From DATDAH01 sp963792205 (GTDB taxonomy: Bacteria > Actinomycetota > Acidimicrobiia > Acidimicrobiales > DATDAH01): 64,000 nt of DNA. Where the stretch lies: contig CAWBVI010000005.1 of assembly GCA_963792205.1 (NCBI GenBank), positions 1-64,000 of the forward strand, read 5' to 3'. The position numbers and the translations under genes were made by a program. Of this stretch, positions 34,571 to 42,097 are shown piece by piece. The notes below the pieces were generated by a model. That model saw only the letters and a list, made by a program, of their open reading frames with translations, searched no databases and was not told the origin of the DNA. How positions within the stretch are numbered: position 1 is the stretch's first letter; every line of letters starts with the position of its first letter.

Positions 34571-35182
34571 GTGTCAGAGTCCGCTGCGCCGCTGACGCGC
34601 CGGGACGAGATCCTCGCCGCCGCCGAGGAGCTGTTCGCCCAGAACGGCTTCGCCGGCACCTCGCTCAACGACATCGCCGAGGCCGTGGGCATCCGCCGTC
34701 CGACTCTCCTGCACCACTTCACCTCCAAGGAGACGCTCTACCGGGAGGTCTTCGAGCGGGCCCTGACCGAGTGGTACGAGCGGGTCCAGTTCGCCACCGA
34801 CGAGCCCACGCAGGGCTGGGACCGCGTCGACGGGGTCATCACCGCCGGCTTCGAGTTCTTCCGCGAGAACCCCCACTTCGTCCGGATCGTGCGCCGAGAG
34901 TTCCTCGAGGGCGCCTCGCACCTGGGCATGGACCTCGGCGAGGCCCTCCGGCCGATGTTCCAGCGGGCGGCGGCGTTCTTCCGTCGCGAGATGGAGGCCG
35001 GGCACTTCCGCGAGCACGACCCCGAGCAGCTCCTGCTCACCGGGTACGGCGCCCTGTTGAGCTACTTCGCCGACGCCCCGGTCCTCCTCGGCATGCTGGG
35101 CCACGACCCGTTGAGCGACGACGCCCTCGAGGCCCGGCTCGAACACGTTCGCCGGTTCTTCCGGTCCGCACTCGAACCCTGA
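34571..35182 (+). CDS. TetR-family regulator of the desaturase
   Basis: 203 residues. The N-terminal HTH reads RRDEILAAAEELFAQNGFAGTSLNDIAEAVGIRRPTLLHHFTSKETLYREVF, a standard TetR DNA-binding domain with the recognition helix in GIRRPTLLHHF. The rest is helical ligand-binding domain (FEFFRENPHFVRIVRREFLEG, LLLTGYGALLSYFADAPVLLG). The divergent gene is a fatty acid desaturase and a palindrome separates them, so it is likely to sense acyl-CoA or another lipid-derived signal, in the manner of DesT/FadR-like TetRs; the ligand is not predictable. GTG 34571 supported by TACCGT. Intact. Confidence 0.88.
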   Translation: MSESAAPLTRRDEILAAAEELFAQNGFAGTSLNDIAEAVGIRRPTLLHHFTSKETLYREVFERALTEWYERVQFATDEPTQGWDRVDGVITAGFEFFRENPHFVRIVRREFLEGASHLGMDLGEALRPMFQRAAAFFRREMEAGHFREHDPEQLLLTGYGALLSYFADAPVLLGMLGHDPLSDDALEARLEHVRRFFRSALEP

Positions 35183-35199
35183 AGCCCGGTCCCGCCCCG

Positions 35200-35205
35200 T
35201 AGCGT
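35200..35205 (+). promoter_or_regulatory. Putative -10 (TAGCGT) of the acyl-CoA synthetase operon
   Basis: TAGCGT ends 8 nt before GTG 35214, which opens a four-codon frame (MSDR) and precedes the true GTG at 35225 by 11 nt. Confidence 0.4.
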
Positions 35206-35224
35206 TGCCGCCCGTGAGCGACAG

Positions 35225-35878
35225 GTGAGCGGGTCCCGCACCCTCCCCGAGGACGAGTCAAAGGCCCTCCTCGCCGGCTTCGGCGTCCCGTTCGCGCCCG
35301 AGGTCGTCGCCGCCGACGTCGAGGCCGCGGTCGCGGCGGCCGGCGAGGTCGGCTACCCCGTCGTGGCCAAGCTCAACGGGGAGGGGATCGCCCACAAGAC
35401 CGAGCGGGGTCTCGTCCGCCTGCGCTTGGCCGATGCCGAGCAGGTCGCGGCCGCAGCCACCGAGCTGTTCGCGGCCGCCCGACCCGAGGACGGTGAGGTC
35501 TCGGTCCTCGTGGCCCCGTTCCTGGCCGCGACCCGGGAGCTGATCGCCGGCATCCACCGGGATCCCCAGTTCGGGCCCACCGTCATGCTGGGGGTGGGCG
35601 GCATCCTGGCCGAAGCAGTGGCCGACGTGGCCTTCCGCCTGGCGCCGTTCGAGCGGGTGGATGCCGGCGACCTGCTCGACCAGCTCCGGACCCAGGCCCT
35701 GTTGGGGCCCTTCCGGGGCGAGCCCGCGGTCGATCGGACCGCGGTGGAGGACGTCCTGCTCGCCCTCTCGCTCGCCGCCGCCGAGCGGGACGACGTCCTG
35801 TCGGCCGACGTGAACCCGATCCTGCTGGTGGACGGCCGGCCGGTCGCCGTCGACGCCCTCGTCGAGGTGGCCGGGTGA
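35225..35878 (+). CDS. ATP-grasp (beta) subunit of ADP-forming acyl-CoA synthetase
   Basis: 217 residues of ATP-grasp 5 domain: PEDESKALLAGFGVPFAPEVVA, GYPVVAKLNGEGIAHKTERGLVRL (the KxxGxGiaHKTe... motif), EVSVLVAPFLAATRELIAGIHRDPQFGPTVMLGVGGILAE and DVLSADVNPILLVDG. This is the ADP-forming acetyl/acyl-CoA synthetase (ACD) beta subunit. The gene ends in GTGA with the alpha-subunit gene. The start GTG 35225 overlaps the stop of a four-codon mini-frame (35214-35228). Intact. Role: thioester-dependent ATP formation or acid activation; acyl specificity unknown. Confidence 0.85.
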   Translation: MSGSRTLPEDESKALLAGFGVPFAPEVVAADVEAAVAAAGEVGYPVVAKLNGEGIAHKTERGLVRLRLADAEQVAAAATELFAAARPEDGEVSVLVAPFLAATRELIAGIHRDPQFGPTVMLGVGGILAEAVADVAFRLAPFERVDAGDLLDQLRTQALLGPFRGEPAVDRTAVEDVLLALSLAAAERDDVLSADVNPILLVDGRPVAVDALVEVAG

Positions 35879-37338
35879 GCGACCCCTACCTGGCCCTGTT
35901 CGAGCCCCGCGGCATCGTGGTGGCCGGCGCTTCGACCCACCCCGGCAAGTTCGGCTTCGTCGCCCTCCACAACATCCTCGCCGCGGGGTACGCCGGCCGG
36001 ATCTTCGCCACGAACCGCGAGGGCGCCGACGTCCTGGGTGTCCCGACCGTCGCCGACATCGACGACCTGCCCGACGGCGAGATCGACCTCGTCTTCGTCT
36101 GCACGCCGGCCGGGGCCAACCCCGACGTGTTGCGGGCCAGTGCCCGGAAGGGCATCGGGGCCGCCTTCATCGCCTCGGCCGGCTACCGCGAAGCGGGACC
36201 CGAAGGGCGGCGGGCCGAGGACGAGCTCGTGGCCCTCGCCGTCGAGCTCGGGATCCTCCTCGTCGGGCCCAACGGCCAGGGGCTCATCTCGACCCCCGTG
36301 GACCTCTGTGCCCAGATCGTGGCGCCCTACCCGCCGAAGGGTCGGATCGGGATCGCCAGCCAGTCGGGCAACTTCGTCTCGTCGTTCATGAACTGGGCCC
36401 AGCTGTCGGGCATCGGCATCAGCCGGGCCGTCAGCGCGGGCAACTCGGCGGCGGTCGACGTCGCCGACTTCCTCGAGTTCTTCGCCCGGGACGACGAGAC
36501 CGCGGTCGGGCTCTCCTACGTCGAGGGCATCGAGGACGGCCGCGCCTTCTACGACCGCACCCGGGCGGTCGTGGCGGAGAAGCCCCTCGTCGTGGTCAAG
36601 GGCGGCGCCACCTCGAGCGGCGCCGCCGCGGCCTCGAGCCACACCGGCGCCCTCGCCGCGGACGACGCCATCTTCGACGGGGCCTGCCGCCAAGCGGGCA
36701 TCACCCGGGCCGCGACCATCGAGGAGGCCTACGAGGCCGCCGCCACCTTCGCCACCCAGCCCCTGCCCAAGGGCCCCCGGGTGGCCGTGTACACGACGGC
36801 CGGCGGCTGGGGCGTCGTGACCGCCGACGCCATTGCCCGCTCCGAGCTCGAGCTGCTCGCCCTGCCCGACGACCTGCGGGAGGAGATCGACCGGCACCTG
36901 CCCCCGCGCTGGAGTCGCAACAACCCCATCGACCTGGCGGGGAGCGAGACCCGCGACACCATCCCGCAGGTCATGGAGATCGTGGTCGACCACCCCGATG
37001 TCGACGCCGTGATCTTCCTCGGCCTCGGGATCCAGTCGAACCTGGCCCGCATGGAGCGGGACGGCCGCTTCTACCCGGACCACGGCCTCGAACGCGTCGT
37101 CGAGTACCACGAGCGCCAGGACGCCCGCTTCGCGCAGGCGGCCGCCGACCTCTCCGAGGCGTCGGGCAAGCCGATCCTCACCGCCACCGAGCTGGCCGTG
37201 TCCGACCCGGCCAACGCCGGGCCGGCGACGGTGCGCGCCACGGGGCGGCTCTGCTACGCGTCCTCCAACCGCGCCGTGACCGCGCTCGACCACCTGTGGC
37301 ACTACGCCCGCTACCGGCAACGGCGGGGACTGTCCTGA
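35875..37338 (+). CDS. CoA-binding (alpha) subunit of ADP-forming acyl-CoA synthetase
   Basis: 487 residues with the three expected regions. CoA-binding: LFEPRGIVVAGASTHPGKFGFVALHNILAAGYAGRIFATN. Succinyl-CoA-synthetase-like: RIGIASQSGNFVSSFMNWAQLSGIGISRAVSAGNSAAVDVADFLEFF. The phosphorylated active-site region: KGGATSSGAAAASSHTGALA, in which the His of SSHTGA is the expected catalytic His. C-terminal ligase-CoA domain: GWGVVTADAIARSELELLALPDD and PIDLAGSETRDTIPQ. GTGA overlap with the beta gene and TGATG overlap with dacB. Split subunits, rather than one fused 700-residue chain. Intact. Confidence 0.88.
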   Translation: MSDPYLALFEPRGIVVAGASTHPGKFGFVALHNILAAGYAGRIFATNREGADVLGVPTVADIDDLPDGEIDLVFVCTPAGANPDVLRASARKGIGAAFIASAGYREAGPEGRRAEDELVALAVELGILLVGPNGQGLISTPVDLCAQIVAPYPPKGRIGIASQSGNFVSSFMNWAQLSGIGISRAVSAGNSAAVDVADFLEFFARDDETAVGLSYVEGIEDGRAFYDRTRAVVAEKPLVVVKGGATSSGAAAASSHTGALAADDAIFDGACRQAGITRAATIEEAYEAAATFATQPLPKGPRVAVYTTAGGWGVVTADAIARSELELLALPDDLREEIDRHLPPRWSRNNPIDLAGSETRDTIPQVMEIVVDHPDVDAVIFLGLGIQSNLARMERDGRFYPDHGLERVVEYHERQDARFAQAAADLSEASGKPILTATELAVSDPANAGPATVRATGRLCYASSNRAVTALDHLWHYARYRQRRGLS

Positions 37339-38759
37339 TGGTCAAGAAGCTGGCCGTCCCGCTGCTGCTCGTGGTGATCGCCCTCGGCTGCGGCATCGGT
37401 GCCGTGCTGGCCGACCAGGGGGGCGAGACCGCGGCATCCGCCGTGGAGATCGAGTCGCCCGTGACCCCGGTGCTGTCGGCCCGCCGGGTCCCCGAGCACC
37501 TGACCGAGGACATCGCCGACCGGCGCCTGCGCACCGCCCTCACCGGCATCGCCGACGGCGCACCGGCGGACACCTGCCTCGTGGTCGACGCCGGTGGCCG
37601 GCCGATCGTCGCCCACCGGGCCACCACCGGCCTGATCCCGGCCTCGAACGAGAAGGTCCTCACGGCCGCCGCCGCGCTCGCCGAGCTCGGTCCTCGCCAC
37701 CGCTACACGACCGAGGTCCGGGCGGCGGCCCGCCCCAACGCCAACGGCGTCGTCAACGGCGACCTCTGGCTGGTGGGCGGGGGCGACCCGGTGCTCGCCA
37801 CCCGGCGCTACGCCGGCACGTCCGAGGTCCAGGACCTGGCCCACACCTCGCTCGAGACCCTCGCCGACCGTGTCGCGGACGCCGGCGTCACCGAGGTCCG
37901 CGGGGCGGTCCTCGGCGACGAGAGCCGCTACGACTCGGCCCGCTTCGTCGACGCCTGGCCATCGCGCTTCGTCGACCAGAACCAGACCGGGCCCCTCTCA
38001 GCCCTTTCGGTCAACGATGCCTTCAGCGCCTTCCCGTCGGCGGAGGATCCCGGCGCCGTCGAGACCCGAGCGGGCGACCCGGCGGCCCAAGCCGCCGCCG
38101 TGTTCCGCGAGCTCCTGACCAACCGCGGCATCCAGGTGACCGGCGGGTCGGCCGCCGGCACCGCCCCGGCCCGGGCGCCCGTGGTCGCCGAGGTCCGATC
38201 CGCACCGCTGCGGGACATCACCGGCCAGTTCCTGACCTGGTCCGACAACCACACCGCCGAGCTGGTGCTGAAGGAGATCGGGTTCGCCCGTTCCGGCAGA
38301 GGGTCGACCGCCGGCGGCTCCGCTGCCGTCGAGGCGATCCTCAGCGAGGAGGGCTTCGACTTGGCCGGCAGCGACGCAGTGGACGGCTCCGGGCTGGCGG
38401 GCAGCAACCGGATCACCTGCGGGCTGCTCGAAGCGGTGCTGGCCGATGCCGGGGTCCGTTCTCCGCTCGTGCAAGGCCTGGCCGTGGCCGGGGAGACGGG
38501 CACCCTGGCGGCGTCGTTCAACGGCACCCCGGCCGAAGGGCGGCTCCGGGCCAAGACCGGGTCCCTGAACGAAGCCCGCGGGCTGTCGGGGGTCGTGACC
38601 GTGCCCCAGGGCGACGACCTGACCTTCTCCCTGCTGGTCAACGAGGACTTCATCACCGAAGCGGGCGATGCCGTCCGCTTCGACGTCGGCCTGGCTATGG
38701 CCGCCTATCCGCAGCGGCCCGACCTCGACCAGGTCGGGCCCAGGCCGCCGGAGCGCTGA
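37338..38759 (+). CDS. dacB: D-alanyl-D-alanine carboxypeptidase (PBP4/S13)
   Basis: Exported penicillin-binding protein that trims or cleaves peptidoglycan cross-links. N-terminal signal/anchor: KKLAVPLLLVVIALGCGIGAVLA. The three catalytic motifs are complete: SNEK (SxxK, about residue 103), SDN (about 301) and KTG in RAKTGSL (about 406). The long insert between the first two motifs (residues 110-290) is typical of the S13 family. 473 residues, intact. ATG 37338 shares a base with the preceding stop (TGATG); the LON-domain gene follows by 3 nt. Confidence 0.9.
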   Translation: MVKKLAVPLLLVVIALGCGIGAVLADQGGETAASAVEIESPVTPVLSARRVPEHLTEDIADRRLRTALTGIADGAPADTCLVVDAGGRPIVAHRATTGLIPASNEKVLTAAAALAELGPRHRYTTEVRAAARPNANGVVNGDLWLVGGGDPVLATRRYAGTSEVQDLAHTSLETLADRVADAGVTEVRGAVLGDESRYDSARFVDAWPSRFVDQNQTGPLSALSVNDAFSAFPSAEDPGAVETRAGDPAAQAAAVFRELLTNRGIQVTGGSAAGTAPARAPVVAEVRSAPLRDITGQFLTWSDNHTAELVLKEIGFARSGRGSTAGGSAAVEAILSEEGFDLAGSDAVDGSGLAGSNRITCGLLEAVLADAGVRSPLVQGLAVAGETGTLAASFNGTPAEGRLRAKTGSLNEARGLSGVVTVPQGDDLTFSLLVNEDFITEAGDAVRFDVGLAMAAYPQRPDLDQVGPRPPER

Positions 38760-38762
38760 GCC

Positions 38763-39368
38763 GTGGCCGAGCTGGCGATGTTCCCGCTCGGCACCGTGCT
38801 CTTCCCGACGCTCGTCCTGCCGCTGCACGTCTTCGAGCCGCGCTACCGCGCGCTGGTCGACGACTGCACCGCGGGTGACGGTGAGTTCGGCGTGGTGCTC
38901 ATCGAGCGGGGGAGCGAGGTGGGCGGCGGTGACGTGCGCACGTCGGTCGGGACCGCGGCCCGGATCCTCCAGGTCGAGCGCTTCGACGACGGTCGCTCGG
39001 CGCTGGCCACTGTGGGGACCCGCCGGATCCGGGTGCAGCGGTGGTTGGACGACGATCCCTACCCCCGGGCGGAGGTGGAGGACTGGGACGACACCAGCAT
39101 CCCCACCCTCGGGCTCGACGAGGTCGACGAGCTGTTCCGGCGCTCACTGGCCCTCGCCGCCGAGCTCGGTGAAGCCCTGGCGCCGCTCGACGTGGAGCTG
39201 GCCGAGGACCCGGTCATGGCCACCTTCCAGGTCGCGGCCCTCGCGCCACTCGGCCCCGCCGACCGTCAAGCGGTGCTCGCCACCGCCACCGCCGACGAGC
39301 GGACGACGCGGCTGACCGGACTGCTGACCGAGACGGTGGAGCTCCTACGGGCTCGCCTCGGGGGGTAG
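38763..39368 (+). CDS. Stand-alone LON substrate-binding domain protein
   Basis: 201 residues: AMFPLGTVLFPTLVLPLHVFEPRYRALVDDC is the start of the LON (PUA-like) domain, then EFGVVLIERGSEVGGGD, GTAARILQVERFDDGRSALATVGTRRIRVQRW. The C-terminal helices (LFRRSLALAAELGEALAPL, ATADERTTRLTGLLTETVELLR) complete it. No AAA or protease domain follows, so it is a YcaO-independent, Lon-N-like protein of unknown partner. GTG 38763 lies 3 nt after the dacB stop; probably co-transcribed. Intact. Confidence 0.85.
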   Translation: MAELAMFPLGTVLFPTLVLPLHVFEPRYRALVDDCTAGDGEFGVVLIERGSEVGGGDVRTSVGTAARILQVERFDDGRSALATVGTRRIRVQRWLDDDPYPRAEVEDWDDTSIPTLGLDEVDELFRRSLALAAELGEALAPLDVELAEDPVMATFQVAALAPLGPADRQAVLATATADERTTRLTGLLTETVELLRARLGG

Positions 39369-39377
39369 AAAGGGCGC

Positions 39378-39701
39378 GTGCCGGAGGTGGAACCGCGGGA
39401 AAAGAGCGTGGTGGGCAAGGGCCAGGACGTGTGGGACCTGGTCGTCGCCTACGCGAAGCAGGAGACGATCGAGCCCCTCAAGGGCCTCGGCCGGTGGATC
39501 TCCGCGGGGGCGGGCGGGTCGATGCTCATCGCCACGGGGATCTCCCTCGTCCTCCTCGCCGCCCTCCGGGCCCTGCAGACCGAGACGGGCTCGACCTTCA
39601 CCGGCAACTGGTCCTGGGTGCCCTACCTCATCGTCCTGGTGGGCGCCGTCGCCGTCATCGGCCTGTCGTACTGGGCCGTGAAGTACAAGAAGGGGAAGTG
39701 A
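39378..39701 (+). CDS. Two-pass membrane protein of a three-gene membrane set
   Basis: 107 residues. N-terminal amphipathic helix (DVWDLVVAYAKQETIEPLKGLGRWI) followed by two membrane spans, GSMLIATGISLVLLAALRAL and WVPYLIVLVGAVAVIGLSYW, and a lysine tail KYKKGK. It resembles phage-holin-like/DUF1469-type membrane proteins but lacks a clear match. Start GTG 39378. It is followed immediately (GTGA/ATG) by a second small protein. The three consecutive genes 39378-40149 are tightly coupled and probably act together in the membrane. Confidence 0.6.
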   Translation: MPEVEPREKSVVGKGQDVWDLVVAYAKQETIEPLKGLGRWISAGAGGSMLIATGISLVLLAALRALQTETGSTFTGNWSWVPYLIVLVGAVAVIGLSYWAVKYKKGK

Positions 39702-39703
39702 CC

Positions 39704-39928
39704 ATGAGCCCCAGCAGCGTCCCGACCAGCCGACCGATCACCCGCGAAGACCTCCGGGCCGGCTTCGCCGGCATCCAGGAGGAGGTCACCGACCAGGCCG
39801 AGGCGGCCCGCAACACGCTGGTCCTGGCCGGCGCCGCGGCGGTGGCCGTGATCGCCGTCCTCGCCTTCGTGCTCGGCCGCCGCAAGGGCACGCAGGACAA
39901 GACCTACATCGAGATCCGGCGGGTCTGA
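39704..39928 (+). CDS. Small one-pass membrane protein
   Basis: 74 residues: SPSSVPTSRPITREDLRAGFAGIQEEVTDQAEAARNTLVLAG, a hydrophobic span (AAVAVIAVLAFVLG) and a basic tail RRKGTQDKTYIEIRRV. A GTG at 39698 (overlapping the previous TGA as GTGA) is also in frame and would add two residues. The next gene starts inside its stop (TGATG). Unknown function; the ITREDL/EEVTDQAE segment looks like a short soluble helix outside the membrane. Confidence 0.6.
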   Translation: MSPSSVPTSRPITREDLRAGFAGIQEEVTDQAEAARNTLVLAGAAAVAVIAVLAFVLGRRKGTQDKTYIEIRRV

Positions 39929-40149
39929 TGCTGCCCATGGCCCGGCGGCGGGCCATCACCGACGGGGTCTTCGGCGGCAACCGGAAGTGGCTGGTGCTCG
40001 GCGGCCTGGCCTGGGCGCTGCGGGCCTTCCAGTGGGCGTCGGCCCGCGACCAGGAGGTCGTCTACCGAGCCGAGCTCCAGCCCGGTGAGACCCTCGTGCT
40101 GGCCCGGGAGGCCCCGAAGAAGAAGGGGCGGGCCCGCCGGGGGTCCTGA
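39928..40149 (+). CDS. Small basic protein, possibly membrane associated
   Basis: 73 residues: MARRRAITDGVFGGNRKWLVLGGLAWALRAFQWASARDQEVVYRAELQPGETLVLAREAPKK then KKGRARRGS. One weak hydrophobic stretch (WLVLGGLAWALRAF), a short beta-like segment (EVVYRAELQPGETLVLAR) and a Lys/Arg-rich end. ATG 39928 shares a base with the previous stop. Third member of the small membrane set; no family recognised. Confidence 0.55.
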   Translation: MLPMARRRAITDGVFGGNRKWLVLGGLAWALRAFQWASARDQEVVYRAELQPGETLVLAREAPKKKGRARRGS

Positions 40150-40161
40150 GTCGCCGCGGGG

Positions 40162-40167
40162 CACACT
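40162..40167 (+). promoter_or_regulatory. Putative -10 (CACACT) of the TtuB-like gene
   Basis: CACACT, a one-mismatch variant of TANNNT, ends 6 nt before the GTG at 40174. Confidence 0.35.
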
Positions 40168-40173
40168 GACGGG

Positions 40174-40374
40174 GTGAAGGTGCTGCTCCGCAATCCTCGG
40201 CGCGAGATCGACGTGGACGGCCCCGTCCGCGTCCTCGCGCTGCTGGACCGCCTGGAGCTGAACCGCGAATCGGTGCTGGTCGTGCGCGGCGACACCCTCG
40301 TCCCCGGCGACGCCCTGCTCGATGACGACGACTCCATCGAGATCCGCCCGGTCATCTCCGGGGGTCTGGCGTGA
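40174..40374 (+). CDS. Ubiquitin-like sulfur carrier (TtuB/MoaD/ThiS type), ends GGLA
   Basis: 66 residues with the beta-grasp pattern: KVLLRNPRREIDVDGPVRVLALLDRLELN, SVLVVRGDTLVPGDALLDDDDSIEIRPVISGGLA. The SIEIRPVISGG end is the sulfur-carrier C-terminus, but the protein continues two residues (LA) after Gly-Gly, so the diglycine is not terminal. A peptidase would have to expose it, or the extra residues are tolerated. It is coupled to the TtuA gene by GTGA, so it is the probable sulfur donor for tRNA thiolation rather than for thiamine (a true thiS is at 23514). Confidence 0.8.
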   Translation: MKVLLRNPRREIDVDGPVRVLALLDRLELNRESVLVVRGDTLVPGDALLDDDDSIEIRPVISGGLA

Positions 40375-41314
40375 AGTGCCGGGTCTGCAAGGAGCCGGCG
40401 ATCATCGACGTCCGGCGCCACAACGCCAACTTCTGCACCGAGCACTTCCTCAAGCTCTGCCGCGACCAGGTGGCCAAGGCCATCGACGGATTCAGGATGC
40501 TCGCGCCGGGTGAGCGGGTCCTGGTCGCGGTTTCCGGCGGCAAGGACTCCCTCGCCCTGTGGGACCTCCTGCTCGACCTCGGCTACGACACCGACGGGCT
40601 CTACGTCGGCCTCGGCATCGGTGACTACAGCGAGTCGTCGGTCACCTACGCCCGCGCCTTCGCCGAGGACCGAGGCGCGCGCCTCGTCGAGGTCGATCTG
40701 CGGGAGACCCACGGCTACGACATCCCGACCGGGGCCCAGGCGCGCGCCGGGCGCCCTGCTCGGTGTGCGGGATCTCGAAGCGCCATGTCTTCGACCGCGC
40801 CGCGCTCGACGGTGGGTACGACGCCTTGGCCACCGGGCACAACCTCGACGACGAAGCCGCCGTCCTCTTCGGCAACGTGCTGCGGTGGGAGGCCGAGTAC
40901 CTCGCCCGGCAGCAACCGGTGCTGCCGGCACGTGACGGCTTCCCCCGCAAGGTCAAGCCGCTGGTCCGGCTGGGCGAGCGGGAGACGGCGGCCTACTGCA
41001 TCCTCCGCGGCATCGACTACGAGGTCGAGGAGTGCCCGATGGCGGCCGGCAACAAGCACCTCGGCTACAAGGAGGCGCTCAACGCCGTCGAGGCCACGTC
41101 GCCGGGCACCAAGCACCAGTTCTACTTCGGCTACCTCGAACGGGTGGCCGCCCGGTTCGCGGTCGACGACGAGCCCGGCGACGGCACCGCCCTCTCGGCC
41201 TGCCACCGCTGCGGCGCCCCCACGCCCGGCGACCTCTGCGCCTTCTGCCGGCTGGCCGAGCGCGCCTCGCAGACCCAGCCCGTGGAGGCGCCCATCCGCA
41301 AGGCCGCGTCGTGA
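40371..41314 (+). CDS. ttuA: tRNA U54 2-sulfurtransferase TtuA, one frameshift
   Basis: PP-loop, 4Fe-4S-dependent thiolase making 2-thio at U54 in the T loop. N-terminal zinc finger CRVCKEP...NFCTEHF, PP-loop ATP motif VAVSGGKDSLALWDLL (SGGKDS at about residues 55-60), CSVCGISKR and EECPMAAGNKHLGYKE. The cluster Cys set (C-x2-C plus a distant C) is typical of TtuA/TtcA-like group II. A C-terminal zinc ribbon CHRCGAPTPGDLCAFC completes TIGR00269. About 313 residues; one frame change at about 40745. GTG 40371 overlaps the carrier gene and its stop overlaps trmI. Confidence 0.88.
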
Positions 41315-42084
41315 CCCGGCGGGTTATCGTCGACGGCGAGCAGGTCCTCCTCATCGACGGGAAGCAGCGCCGGTACCTCGTGCGGGTGGAGGCGGGCGGC
41401 GAGTTCCACACCCACGCCGGGATCCTGCCCCACGACCGGATCATCGGCGCCGACGAGGGCGCCCTGCTCCGGGCCAACACGGGGGTCACCTACCGGGTGA
41501 TCCGCCCCACCCTCACCGACTACGTGCTCAAGATGAAGCGCGGCGCCCAGGTCATCTACCCGAAGGACCTCGGTCCGCTCCTGCTCCTGGCCGACGTGTT
41601 CCCCGGGGCCCGGATGCTGGAGTCGGGTGTCGGTTCCGGCGCCCTGTCGATGACGCTCCTGCGGGCCGGGGCCGAGATCGTGGGCTACGAGCTGCGTGAG
41701 GACTTCGCCGCCCGGGCCCAGGCCAACGTGCGGGACTTCCTCGGCGAGGAGCCCTTCGCCCGGTACCAGGTGGAGATCCGGGACTGCTACGACGGGATCG
41801 ACGAGGCCGACCTCGACCGGGTGGTCCTCGACCTGCCCGAGCCGTGGCAGGTCGTCCCCCACGCGGCGAAGGCGCTGCTCCCCGGCGGGATCCTCGTGGC
41901 CTACACGCCGTCGGTCGTGCAGGTCAGCCAGCTGCGGGACGCCCTCGACCGTGGCGGCTGGTTCTCCACCGAGACCGTCGAGGTGCTCCAGCGCACCTGG
42001 CACGTCGACGGCCTCGCGGTGCGGCCGGACCATCGCATGGTGGCCCACACCGGCTTCCTGACCCACGCCCGGGCGCCCGGCTGA
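41311..42084 (+). CDS. trmI: tRNA (adenine-58-N1)-methyltransferase
   Basis: SAM-dependent methyltransferase for m1A58 of the T loop. The N-terminal beta domain (RRVIVDGEQVLLIDGKQRRYLVRV) is followed by THAGILPHDRIIGADEGALL and IRPTLTDYVLKMKRGAQVIYPKD. The SAM-binding region is LESGVGSGALSMTLLRAGAEIVGYELRED, then RVVLDLPEPWQVV (DLPxPW). 257 residues, like the Mycobacterium enzyme Rv2118c. GTG 41311 overlaps the ttuA stop, so thiolation at 54 and methylation at 58 are genetically coupled. Intact. Confidence 0.93.
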   Translation: MTRRVIVDGEQVLLIDGKQRRYLVRVEAGGEFHTHAGILPHDRIIGADEGALLRANTGVTYRVIRPTLTDYVLKMKRGAQVIYPKDLGPLLLLADVFPGARMLESGVGSGALSMTLLRAGAEIVGYELREDFAARAQANVRDFLGEEPFARYQVEIRDCYDGIDEADLDRVVLDLPEPWQVVPHAAKALLPGGILVAYTPSVVQVSQLRDALDRGGWFSTETVEVLQRTWHVDGLAVRPDHRMVAHTGFLTHARAPG

Positions 42085-42097
42085 CCCCGGGCCGGCG

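Noticed and set aside
40745..40765. Programmed frameshift in ttuA
   Set aside because: There is no slippery heptamer, and similar single indels occur in many unrelated genes here; sequencing error is simpler.
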